From NCBI GenBank assembly GCA_013044305.1, contig JABEUT010000058.1, forward strand, positions 1 through 9,991: 9,991 bases of DNA. The letters run 5' to 3'. The notes under the pieces are model-generated. The model was not told the origin of the DNA and ran no database searches. It worked only from the letters and a program-made list of their open reading frames with translations. The stretch is from Bacteroidia bacterium (lineage in GTDB: Bacteria; Bacteroidota; Bacteroidia; JABEUT01). The position numbers and the translations under genes were made by a program. Positions 1 to 7,572 of the stretch are shown in pieces. The first letter of the stretch is position 1. The number at the start of each line of letters is the position of its first letter.

Positions 1-39
1 ATGGAAGGAAGCTTAATGGCGATGGCAATCCAAAATTTG

Positions 40-69
40 AAAATAAAATCAAGACTTTTATTTTTTTTT
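40..69 (+). terminator. Possible A/T-only hairpin terminator of an upstream gene
   Basis: A perfect 9-base inverted repeat, AAAATAAAA (40-48) and TTTTATTTT (56-64), encloses the 7-base loop TCAAGAC and is followed at once by five more T residues (65-69). The shape is that of an intrinsic terminator, but the stem has no G or C and would be weak. It may end transcription from a gene lying to the left. A TAA at 14-16 could be that gene's stop codon, but too little of it is in the window to say. Chance in an AT-rich leader is a real alternative. Confidence 0.3.
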
Positions 70-100
70 GCACTTTCAATTTGAAATTATTTTACTTTTG
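68..100 (+). promoter_or_regulatory. Bacteroidota-type promoter for the act operon
   Basis: TACTTTTG at 93-100 matches the Bacteroidota -7 consensus TAnnTTTG exactly, and TTG at 68-70 stands 22 bases upstream as the -33 element, within the 17-23 base spacing described for Flavobacterium promoters. Transcription would start a few bases after 100, giving a leader of roughly 25 bases before the actA ATG at 133. The -33 element overlaps the end of the T run of the putative hairpin. No operator-like dyad or riboswitch is visible between the promoter and the gene. Confidence 0.6.
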
Positions 101-132
101 GCGGCGAAATTGAAAAATTTACTCCCCACTTT

Positions 133-1419
133 ATGAATAACCTTTTCAAAAAGCTGCCCGGTTTGTTAGTGGCGGCGTTTGTCGTTGCCCTTACGTTCGC
201 TTCGTTGCCGGTGAGTGCAGACTCCAATGCGGCAGGAAACCCCGAGGCAGGATCCAAAATATTTAAACAATACTGTGCGGTATGTCACAGTACAGGAACA
301 AACAAGATTGTAGGGCCAGGCCTTGAAGGAGTTACATCAAGGGTGCCGCAGCCGGCCGCCGAGTGGATGCACAAGTGGATAAAGAACAATGCAGCCTTAT
401 TAAAAACGGACACCTATGCCCAGAAAATATTTGCCGACAACGGAAAGGTATCCATGACGGTTTTCGACGGAACCCTTACCGATGCCCAGATAGATGATGT
501 AATAGCCTTTTTGGCCAATCCTCCGAAGGAAGAAGAAACAGCAAGCACATCTGCCGCACAAGGCGCCACCGCCGCAACCCCGGCTAATAATGAAGACGAA
601 GGAACACATACCACCATCATTCTGCTCATTGTAATCGGTACCCTTCTTATCCTTTCGCTGGTCCTTCGCTCGGTAAGGAAAACATTGCAGGGAGCCGTTA
701 ATAAATTAAAAGGAGTAGCCGCTCCGGCCGACAGAACCCTCTGGCAGGACACCAAACACTGGATTGCCACGCATAAAGTAGCCACCGCCTGCATCAATCT
801 TTTTCTGGTAGCCCTCTTTCTTGTTTATGGATGGGAATACCTCTGGGGCATTGACGTTACACCCGGATACCACCCCTCGCAGCCCATAAATTTTTCTCAC
901 CAGGTACATGCCGGAACCAATTCAATAGCCTGCATATACTGCCATTCCGGCGCCGAAAAAGGAAAAGTGGCAGGCATACCAACGCTTAACGTGTGCATGA
1001 ACTGCCACAAGGGCATACAAGGATCGAACCCCGAATACAAAAAGGAAATCTCCAAAATATACTATGCCGTAGGCTGGGACGCTTCCAAAGGCGCCTACAG
1101 CAACCCTACACACCCGGTGGAATGGAACAGGGTGCACTCCCTGCCCGATTTTGCCTATTTCAACCATTCCCAGCACGTTGTGGTTGGCAAATTACAGTGC
1201 CAGAAATGCCACGGCGCCGTTGAAACATTTACCACCGATCAGCAGTTTGCACCCCTTACTATGGGCTGGTGCATAGACTGCCACCGCCAAACACCCGTGC
1301 ACATGGACAGCAACGGATATTACGCAAAACTCCATCAGGCGCTTATGACAAAATACCCGGGCAAAACCATTACCGAAGCCGATATGGGCGGACTGGAATG
1401 CGGCAAATGCCATTACTAA
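133..1419 (+). CDS. actA: ActA, multiheme cytochrome c subunit of Alternative Complex III (1 + 5 hemes)
   Basis: ActA carries electrons through c-type hemes on the periplasmic side of ACIII. Six CxxCH motifs are visible: CAVCH at residue 48, then CIYCH 267, CMNCH 288, CQKCH 356, CIDCH 380 and CGKCH 423. The last five form the pentaheme domain typical of ActA, with extra His residues (H256, H259, H345, H348) available as distal ligands. The N-terminus is a likely cleaved signal (1-29), followed by a class I monoheme domain (about 35-130) in which M108 could be the sixth ligand. An Ala/Thr/Glu-rich linker (131-158), a membrane helix (about 161-178), a basic cytoplasmic loop (180-215) and a second helix (about 217-234) then lead to the pentaheme domain. 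The start is the first ATG after an in-frame stop at 82-84. The gene leads the operon, 64 bases before actB. The family assignment is firm; the topology is inferred. Confidence 0.95.
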   Translation: MNNLFKKLPGLLVAAFVVALTFASLPVSADSNAAGNPEAGSKIFKQYCAVCHSTGTNKIVGPGLEGVTSRVPQPAAEWMHKWIKNNAALLKTDTYAQKIFADNGKVSMTVFDGTLTDAQIDDVIAFLANPPKEEETASTSAAQGATAATPANNEDEGTHTTIILLIVIGTLLILSLVLRSVRKTLQGAVNKLKGVAAPADRTLWQDTKHWIATHKVATACINLFLVALFLVYGWEYLWGIDVTPGYHPSQPINFSHQVHAGTNSIACIYCHSGAEKGKVAGIPTLNVCMNCHKGIQGSNPEYKKEISKIYYAVGWDASKGAYSNPTHPVEWNRVHSLPDFAYFNHSQHVVVGKLQCQKCHGAVETFTTDQQFAPLTMGWCIDCHRQTPVHMDSNGYYAKLHQALMTKYPGKTITEADMGGLECGKCHY

Positions 1420-1483
1420 TAATTAAACCGACATCCATAAAATTTAATTAACAACCAAAGGCAATTCAAATTTCCAATATACT

Positions 1484-4400
1484 ATGAACGAAAAACCGGA
1501 TACCCAAAACCTGAAAGTAATCAAACGTTCTTCAGAGAAAAAATATTGGAAGGGAATGGAAGAACTGAATGAAACCCCTGGTTATATCGCAACAAAGGAT
1601 AAGGAGTTCGCCGAACATATTCCGGTTGACGAGTTTTTAGGCAGGGAAGGACTGAACCATTCCACCACCTCCCGCCGCGATTTTCTCAAATATCTTGGAT
1701 TCAGCATTGCAGCAGCATCGCTTGCCGCATGCGAAGCGCCGGTGGTAAAAACCATTCCTTATGTTATTAAACCCGAAGATGTAACCCCGGGAACCAATAA
1801 CTGGTATGCCTCCACCTTTTTCGACGGACATGATTATTGCAGCGTACTTGTAAAAACACGCGACGGACGTCCGATTAAGATAGAAGGCAACACCAATTCA
1901 CCGCTTACCCGCGGAGGAACCAATGCCCGTGTTCAGGCTTCGGTGCTTTCTTTATATGACGAAGCCCGTGCTAAGAACCCGTACATCAAAGGCAAAGCCG
2001 CCAAATGGGACGATGTGGACCGCGAGATAACAGCCAAACTGGCCGATGTAGCAGCCAAAGGCGGCAACATCAGAATTCTTTCTTCAACCATAATCAGCCC
2101 TTCATCCAATGCCATAGGGAAGGAGTTTACGGCAAAATATCCCACGGCAAAACATATTACATGGGATGCCATCTCGTTCAGCGGTATGCGCGAGGCCAAC
2201 CGGAATACCTTCGGCAAGGCCGTAATACCCTGCTATAATTTCGATAAGGCCAATGTAATAGTAAGCATAGCCGCCGATTTCCTTACCAACTGGCTCTCGC
2301 CCGTTGAATTTGCAGCCCAGTATGCGCAAAACAGAAAGGTAAGCCGCGAAAAAATGAGCATGAGCAAGCACATTCAGTTCGAAAGTATAATGAGTGTGAG
2401 CGGAGCCAACGCCGACCGGCGCGTACAAATAAAACCCTCGGAAGAAGGCATAGTGGCCGTAAACCTTTACAATGCCATTGCAAAACAACTTGGAATATCT
2501 ACCCTGCCCTCGTCGGTAAGCGCCTATGACGATGCCATAGCCAAAGCCGCCGCCGACCTTTGCGCCAATAAAGGCAAATGCCTAGTGGTGGCAGGCTCCA
2601 ACAATACTGCCGTACAGCTTGTGGTAAATGAAATAAACAAAGCCCTCGGCAATTACAATGATATAATTAATATAGACAAACCCTGTTACCTGCGCGGCGG
2701 AAACGACGAAGAATTTGCCGAACTGGTGCACGAAATGAAGGATGGGAAAGTAGATGTGCTGATTACCTATAACACCAACCCCGTTTATACCGCCCCTGCC
2801 TCATTAAACTTTAAGGACGGCTTGAGCAAAGTGCCATGTAAAATATCCTTTGCCGACCGCTTCGATGAAACCTCATCACTTGCCGACTATCTTTGCCCCG
2901 ATAACCATTACCTCGAATCATGGGGAGATGCAATGCCGTACGAAGGCGTATATAGCCTGATGCAGCCTGCAATTTATCCTCTCTTTGCCCAGCCCCGTTA
3001 CGAAGGAACAAGGCCTGTACAGGAATCCATGATGAAATGGGCGGGCATGGAAAACACCAATTACTATAACTACCTTGTTGACCACTGGAAAAATGAAATA
3101 CTCTCACAACAACCCGATGAAGGCGGAGGCTATCTGACCACCGAACAGTGGAACAGCACCCTTCAGAAAGGAGTATTTGTAAAAGCTGACAACGCAACTG
3201 CCCCTGCCCTTGATGCCGATACCAAAAAGAGCAAGGAAACCAAAAACGACAAAGATTCCAAAGCACCGGTTCAGGACGAAGCCCCGGCTGCAATGACGCT
3301 GGCCCAGGCCGCAAACAGCATTTCCACCGGCAGCAAAGGCGGCAAGTGGGAAGTGGTATTATATGAAAAGACTTCCATAGGCAACGGCAGCCAGGCGAAC
3401 AACCCCTGGTTACAGGAACTGCCCGACCCGATTTCGAAAGTTACCTGGGATAATTACATCACCATGAACCCCGGCGACATGAAGGATATGGGATTAATGA
3501 TGCTGGAAGACGATAACAGCAATGCTTCAGTAGTTACACTTACCACAGGCGGTATTACAATTAAACTGCCGGCCTTCCCGCAACCGGGGCAGGCGAGGGG
3601 CACCGTTGGTATAGCGCTCGGCTATGGCAGAACGGGTATCGGCAAGGTAGGCAGCGGCATTGGAGCCAATGTATTCCCATTACTTCAAGTTGAAGGCAAT
3701 AACTTCATATATAATCTGGCCGGCGCACAGATAGCATCCGCCAATGAACTTTACCCCCTTGCCTGTACGCAGATGCACCATACCATGATCGGCAGGCATA
3801 TCATTAAGGAAACAACGCTTGATGAATACATTAAGAACCCGGCAGCAGGCAACGAAGAAGAAAAAATTGAGATGCTCGGCAAAAAGGAATCGTTTAAAGA
3901 CGTAAACCTATGGGACGATTACGATTCAAAATCGCCGGTGAACCTGATTAACAACGCCGACAATCTGGGCCTGCGCTGGAAACTGGCCATCGACCTTAAT
4001 TCCTGCATAGGCTGCGGTAGCTGCGTGGTAAGCTGCAATGCCGAAAACAATATACCGGTGGTTGGCAAGGATGAGGTGTTGAGAACCCGTGAGATGCACT
4101 GGATACGCATAGACAGGTATTACAGCAGCGACATGACTATGGAAGAAGCCAAAAAGGAAGACATTACGGAATCGAACCGGATGTATGCCATGATGGCCCC
4201 GTCGAACGACAACCCCGAAGTGGCGTTCCAGCCTGTAATGTGCATGCAGTGTAACCACGCACCCTGCGAAACGGTATGTCCGGTGATTGCTACAAGCCAC
4301 AGTTCCGAAGGAATAAACCAAATGGTATATAACCGTTGCGTGGGTACCAAATACTGCGCCAACAACTGCCCGTATAAAGTACGCCGTTTCAACTGGTTCA

Positions 4401-4786
4401 ACTACTACAGAGATGAAAAGTTTACAGATGTGAACCCCGCCCAGGAAGGAAACCTGCTCGGCAGAATGGTATTGAATCCGGATGTGGTAGTGCGCTCCAG
4501 AGGGGTTATGGAAAAATGCTCCTTCTGCCTGCAACGCATACAAGCCGGTAAGCTGAAAGCCAAGCTGGACAGCCGCGAGGTAAAGGACGGAGACATAAAA
4601 CCCGCCTGTGCACAATCGTGCCCGACAGAAGCTTTGGTTTTCGGTAACGTGAACGACAAGGAAAGCAAGGTGGCAAAACTGATAAGCGACGAGCGCCAGT
4701 ACCTGCTGCTTGCCGATCTTGATACACAGCCGAACGTGTTTTATATGACCAAGATACGGAACAAGGACAAAGCAATTCTTGAGTAG
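1484..4786 (+). CDS. actB: ActB, fused molybdopterin-oxidoreductase-like and Fe-S subunit of Alternative Complex III
   Basis: ActB is the large periplasmic electron-transfer subunit. Residues about 100-780 resemble the molybdopterin oxidoreductase fold, but the N-terminal cluster Cys residues are missing and the usual Cys-Ala-Arg-Gly segment reads TNARV (146-150); ActB proteins are known to lack the Mo cofactor. Residues about 830-1090 form an NrfC/PsrB-like ferredoxin domain. Its Cys groups are C841/844/847/851, C920/923/928/932, C952/958/962 and C1012/1015/1042/1046. In the third group T955 stands where the second Cys is expected, which fits the single [3Fe-4S] cluster known in ActB beside three [4Fe-4S]. 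A Tat motif SRRDFLK (63-69) and lipobox LAAC (80-83) follow a 62-residue leader, as in the extended Tat translocation domain of this family, so export by Tat and lipid attachment at C83 are likely. A charged low-complexity insert lies at about 571-602. The gene ends 46 bases before actC. Confidence 0.96.
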   Translation: MNEKPDTQNLKVIKRSSEKKYWKGMEELNETPGYIATKDKEFAEHIPVDEFLGREGLNHSTTSRRDFLKYLGFSIAAASLAACEAPVVKTIPYVIKPEDVTPGTNNWYASTFFDGHDYCSVLVKTRDGRPIKIEGNTNSPLTRGGTNARVQASVLSLYDEARAKNPYIKGKAAKWDDVDREITAKLADVAAKGGNIRILSSTIISPSSNAIGKEFTAKYPTAKHITWDAISFSGMREANRNTFGKAVIPCYNFDKANVIVSIAADFLTNWLSPVEFAAQYAQNRKVSREKMSMSKHIQFESIMSVSGANADRRVQIKPSEEGIVAVNLYNAIAKQLGISTLPSSVSAYDDAIAKAAADLCANKGKCLVVAGSNNTAVQLVVNEINKALGNYNDIINIDKPCYLRGGNDEEFAELVHEMKDGKVDVLITYNTNPVYTAPASLNFKDGLSKVPCKISFADRFDETSSLADYLCPDNHYLESWGDAMPYEGVYSLMQPAIYPLFAQPRYEGTRPVQESMMKWAGMENTNYYNYLVDHWKNEILSQQPDEGGGYLTTEQWNSTLQKGVFVKADNATAPALDADTKKSKETKNDKDSKAPVQDEAPAAMTLAQAANSISTGSKGGKWEVVLYEKTSIGNGSQANNPWLQELPDPISKVTWDNYITMNPGDMKDMGLMMLEDDNSNASVVTLTTGGITIKLPAFPQPGQARGTVGIALGYGRTGIGKVGSGIGANVFPLLQVEGNNFIYNLAGAQIASANELYPLACTQMHHTMIGRHIIKETTLDEYIKNPAAGNEEEKIEMLGKKESFKDVNLWDDYDSKSPVNLINNADNLGLRWKLAIDLNSCIGCGSCVVSCNAENNIPVVGKDEVLRTREMHWIRIDRYYSSDMTMEEAKKEDITESNRMYAMMAPSNDNPEVAFQPVMCMQCNHAPCETVCPVIATSHSSEGINQMVYNRCVGTKYCANNCPYKVRRFNWFNYYRDEKFTDVNPAQEGNLLGRMVLNPDVVVRSRGVMEKCSFCLQRIQAGKLKAKLDSREVKDGDIKPACAQSCPTEALVFGNVNDKESKVAKLISDERQYLLLADLDTQPNVFYMTKIRNKDKAILE

Positions 4787-4832
4787 TAACTTATAACGAC
4801 GACGAATAAATTTTAATCTATAATCAACGAAA

Positions 4833-6257
4833 ATGGCGCATTACGAATCAAACATCCGGGAGCCTCTTTTATTAGGTAAAAAGACATATCACCAGATTAC
4901 CGAAGATGTTGCACGCCCTGTGGAAGGCAAAGCAAACAAATATTGGTGGATGCTGCTCACCCTGTCGGTTATTGCCTGGATATGGGGTATATGGTGCATG
5001 GCATATTGCGTAGGCCGGGGAATAGGAACCTGGGGGCTGAACCGTACCATATTCTGGGGCTGGGACATTACCAATTTTGTATGGTGGATAGGAATAGGAC
5101 ACGCCGGAACCCTTATTTCGGCAGTACTTTGTCTTTTCCGTCAACGCTGGCGCCTTACCATTAACCGTTCTGCCGAGGCCATGACCATATTTGCGGTAAT
5201 GTGCGCCGCCATCTTCCCGGTGCTGCACATGGGTCGCCCCTGGCTCGCCTACTTCGTATTCCCCTTGCCCAACCAGTTCGGTTCGCTGTGGGTGAATTTT
5301 AACTCCCCCCTGCTGTGGGATGTGTTCGCAATATCAACATACTTTACCGTGTCGCTTGTGTTCTGGTACCTCGGTCTGATACCCGATTTTGCCATGATAC
5401 GCGACAGGGCAGTTAGTAAAGGCAGGAAATTATTTTACAAACTGTTAAGCTTCGGATGGAGCGGAAGGGCCAAAGACTGGCAGCGTTACGAAGAGGTATC
5501 CCTTGTACTTGCCGGAATAGCAACGCCTCTTGTATTTTCGGTTCACTCCATAGTAAGTTCCGACTTTGCCACCGGCGTGGTGCGGGGCTGGCACTCCACG
5601 ATATACCCGCCATACTTTGTTGCAGGAGCCATTTTTTCGGGAATGGCAATGGTGCTTACCCTTGTTATTATAGGCAGAAAGGTGCTCAACCTCGAAGAAT
5701 ACATCACCATTCAGCATATAGACACCATGAACAGGGTAATGCTCACCATGGGTGCGGTAGTCGGAATAGCCTATTTTGTCGAATTTTTTATGGCATGGTA
5801 TTCAGGCGACCCCAACGAAAGCTTTATTTACCTGTCGTGGAATAACGCCAAGGGCGTATATGGCTGGGCATTCTGGTCCCTCATTATATGTAATATGGCA
5901 TTGCCGCAGTTGCTCTGGGTAAAAAAATTCCGCCGCAACCTTTACATTACCTTCATACTGTCTATAGTAATAAACATAGGCATGTGGTTCGAAAGGTTCT
6001 GTATTATAGTTACCGACCTGTACCGCGATTATATCCCTTCGGACTGGACCTATTACAGCCCCACCTATGTGGAAGTAGGAACATACGTTGGAACCATTGG
6101 AATGTTCTTTACCTTTTTCCTCGTGTTCGCCCGCTGGTTCCCGTTCATTGCCCAGGCCGAACTGAAAACCACACTTAAAGCTACCGGCGATTTGTATCAC
6201 AACCCGCCGCGGCAATTGCCTCGTAAGGAAGAAGTACTGATGCCTCAAAACGCTTAA
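4833..6257 (+). CDS. actC: ActC, NrfD-like quinol-oxidising membrane subunit of Alternative Complex III
   Basis: ActC is an integral membrane subunit of the NrfD/PsrC family and is expected to hold the quinol-binding site that feeds electrons to ActB. Ten hydrophobic helices can be placed at about 36-60, 78-102, 115-140, 160-183, 222-246, 259-280, 301-322, 340-362, 370-392 and 412-436, matching the usual ten of this family. Polar residues inside or at the ends of helices that could serve quinone or proton chemistry include H90, H132 (in LHMGRP), D163 (in LWDVF), D244, H253 and E317. I have not aligned these to a structure, so their roles are inference. The N-terminal segment (1-35) and the Pro- and charge-rich tail (about 440-474) are soluble. 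The start has an A-rich context (ACGAAAATGG) and no Shine-Dalgarno sequence. actD begins 49 bases downstream. Confidence 0.95.
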   Translation: MAHYESNIREPLLLGKKTYHQITEDVARPVEGKANKYWWMLLTLSVIAWIWGIWCMAYCVGRGIGTWGLNRTIFWGWDITNFVWWIGIGHAGTLISAVLCLFRQRWRLTINRSAEAMTIFAVMCAAIFPVLHMGRPWLAYFVFPLPNQFGSLWVNFNSPLLWDVFAISTYFTVSLVFWYLGLIPDFAMIRDRAVSKGRKLFYKLLSFGWSGRAKDWQRYEEVSLVLAGIATPLVFSVHSIVSSDFATGVVRGWHSTIYPPYFVAGAIFSGMAMVLTLVIIGRKVLNLEEYITIQHIDTMNRVMLTMGAVVGIAYFVEFFMAWYSGDPNESFIYLSWNNAKGVYGWAFWSLIICNMALPQLLWVKKFRRNLYITFILSIVINIGMWFERFCIIVTDLYRDYIPSDWTYYSPTYVEVGTYVGTIGMFFTFFLVFARWFPFIAQAELKTTLKATGDLYHNPPRQLPRKEEVLMPQNA

Positions 6258-6306
6258 CTCATCCCACAAGAAAATAACTAAGGTATATTAAATCACACAT
6301 TCATTC

Positions 6307-6831
6307 ATGGCAACTTACATACACGCCCTTTACAACGATGACGACCGCCTGATAGACGGCGCGAAAAAAGTACGCGAACAGGGATTTCCTATCAAGGAAG
6401 TGTTCTCGCCATTTCCCGTTCACGGAATTGATAAGGTGATGGGGCTTAGCCGCACGCGTATATCCATTTGCTGCTTTATATATGGCTGCACAGGTTTCCT
6501 GCTCGCCTTCTGGATGATCTGGTATATGCTTGTGAAGGATTGGCCTATAGACATTGGCGGCAAACCAAACTTTACGTGGTATCACAATATTCCTTCGTGG
6601 ATACCCGTATTATTCGAGGCAACCATATTCTGTTCGGCCCACGGCATGGCTCTCACCCTGCTGTTCAGAAGCTGGCTGTTTCCGGGGGTAACACCGAAAA
6701 ATCCTGATCCGCGTACCACCGACGACCATTTTTTAATGGTACTGCCCGCACAGAATGAAGAAGACGAACTAAAGCTTATAGCCACAGCCAATGCAACCGG
6801 CGCCGTAGAAGTAAAAAGAGTACACGCATAA
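6307..6831 (+). CDS. actD: ActD, DUF3341-type small membrane subunit of Alternative Complex III
   Basis: This is a 174-residue protein with a soluble N-terminal domain (1-48) beginning MATYIHALYNDDD, two membrane helices (about 52-75 and 98-121) and a short polar tail. This is the layout of ActD, the DUF3341 family, which binds no known cofactor and packs against the NrfD-like subunits. Having both ends on the cytoplasmic side is the expected arrangement but is inferred. The conserved-looking motif PFPVHGID (36-42 region) precedes the first helix, and an Asn-Pro-Asp-Pro motif (132-135) follows the second. Identification rests on size, topology and its invariable place between actC and actE. 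It has no heme, Cys cluster or signal peptide; the Cys pair at 55-56 lies inside the first helix. Confidence 0.92.
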   Translation: MATYIHALYNDDDRLIDGAKKVREQGFPIKEVFSPFPVHGIDKVMGLSRTRISICCFIYGCTGFLLAFWMIWYMLVKDWPIDIGGKPNFTWYHNIPSWIPVLFEATIFCSAHGMALTLLFRSWLFPGVTPKNPDPRTTDDHFLMVLPAQNEEDELKLIATANATGAVEVKRVHA

Positions 6832-6879
6832 ATGAATACAGGATATTGACCGACCAACCGATACTGAAGTAAAAAGCCT

Positions 6880-7536
6880 ATGAAAATAAAACACAACATG
6901 TTAAAGATGTTTATGAAAATGGTTCCCGTGCTCGGAGCAGGAATCTATTTTTCATTGCTGTTCAGCTCCTGCACCAAGAATAACCCGGACAGCTCCGGAG
7001 TTGAATATATGCCGGACATGTACCGTTCGCCCTCATACGAGGACAACTCGGTGAATCCCAATTTTGCCGATAGCATGACCGATCGCAGGCCCGTAACCGG
7101 TACGGTACCCGTTGGATTCTGGCCCGATCCGTTCCCCAATACCCCCGACGGCTGGACCGCCGCACGACAGTATCTGAAAGACCCCTATCCGGCAACGGCA
7201 GAAGTGCAGGATCAGGGTAAGGCTATCTACGGCATTTATTGCGTACACTGCCACGGAAAGGAAGGAGAAGGCGATGGCCCTGTAGGGAAAAAACTCCCCG
7301 GCCCCCCACCGCCTTATTCCGGCCCCCAGCTGAAAAGCTACACCGAAGGAGAAATCTATCAGGTGCTTGAATACGGAGGAGCTTACGGAAACAACCTGAT
7401 GGGCTCCCATGCATCGCAGCTTACCGTTGACGAACGCTGGAAACTTATCCGCTACATTCAGGTGTTGCAGCATCACGGAGACAACGACAACGCAGGCGGA
7501 AATGCTACAAGTGCAAGCGCGGCAGCCGCAAAATAA
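6880..7536 (+). CDS. actE: ActE, monoheme cytochrome c lipoprotein subunit of Alternative Complex III
   Basis: ActE is the single-heme c-type cytochrome of ACIII on the periplasmic face. A hydrophobic signal (about 9-29) ends in LFSSC, a lipobox with C31 as the probable lipid-anchored N-terminus of the mature protein. The heme motif is CVHCH (121-125), and M174 in NLMGSHASQ is a good candidate for the distal ligand. A Pro-rich stretch (PGPPPPYSGP, 140-149) and the region 41-106 complete the usual ActE layout. The tail after about 200 is Asn/Gly/Ala-rich and probably disordered. Several in-frame ATGs sit near the start (residues 1, 7, 10, 12, 14). The first is used here, but residue 7 (base 6898) would leave an equally good signal peptide. 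The gene is flanked by 48-base and 36-base gaps. Confidence 0.94.
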   Translation: MKIKHNMLKMFMKMVPVLGAGIYFSLLFSSCTKNNPDSSGVEYMPDMYRSPSYEDNSVNPNFADSMTDRRPVTGTVPVGFWPDPFPNTPDGWTAARQYLKDPYPATAEVQDQGKAIYGIYCVHCHGKEGEGDGPVGKKLPGPPPPYSGPQLKSYTEGEIYQVLEYGGAYGNNLMGSHASQLTVDERWKLIRYIQVLQHHGDNDNAGGNATSASAAAAK

Positions 7537-7572
7537 ATTAGCTGATATTGACTAACGATTAACGATAAATTT

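Noticed and set aside
1..84. Short plus-strand frame of 27 codons at the left edge (MEGSLMAMAIQ...)
   Set aside because: Its end overlaps the hairpin and the -33 element of the act promoter, and the translation is dominated by A/T-rich codons. It may be part of a neighbour, but nothing supports a gene.
2811..3314. Minus-strand open frame (167 codons) opposite the middle of actB
   Set aside because: It is contained in actB and has no recognisable domain.
3926..4615. Long minus-strand open frame (229 codons) opposite the Fe-S part of actB
   Set aside because: It lies wholly within actB, whose four ferredoxin motifs prove the plus-strand frame. The minus-strand translation shows no domain, and such frames are common opposite GC-moderate genes.
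6832..6849. ATG and five codons directly after actD
   Set aside because: Too short to be a gene, with no conserved context; it is spacer before actE.
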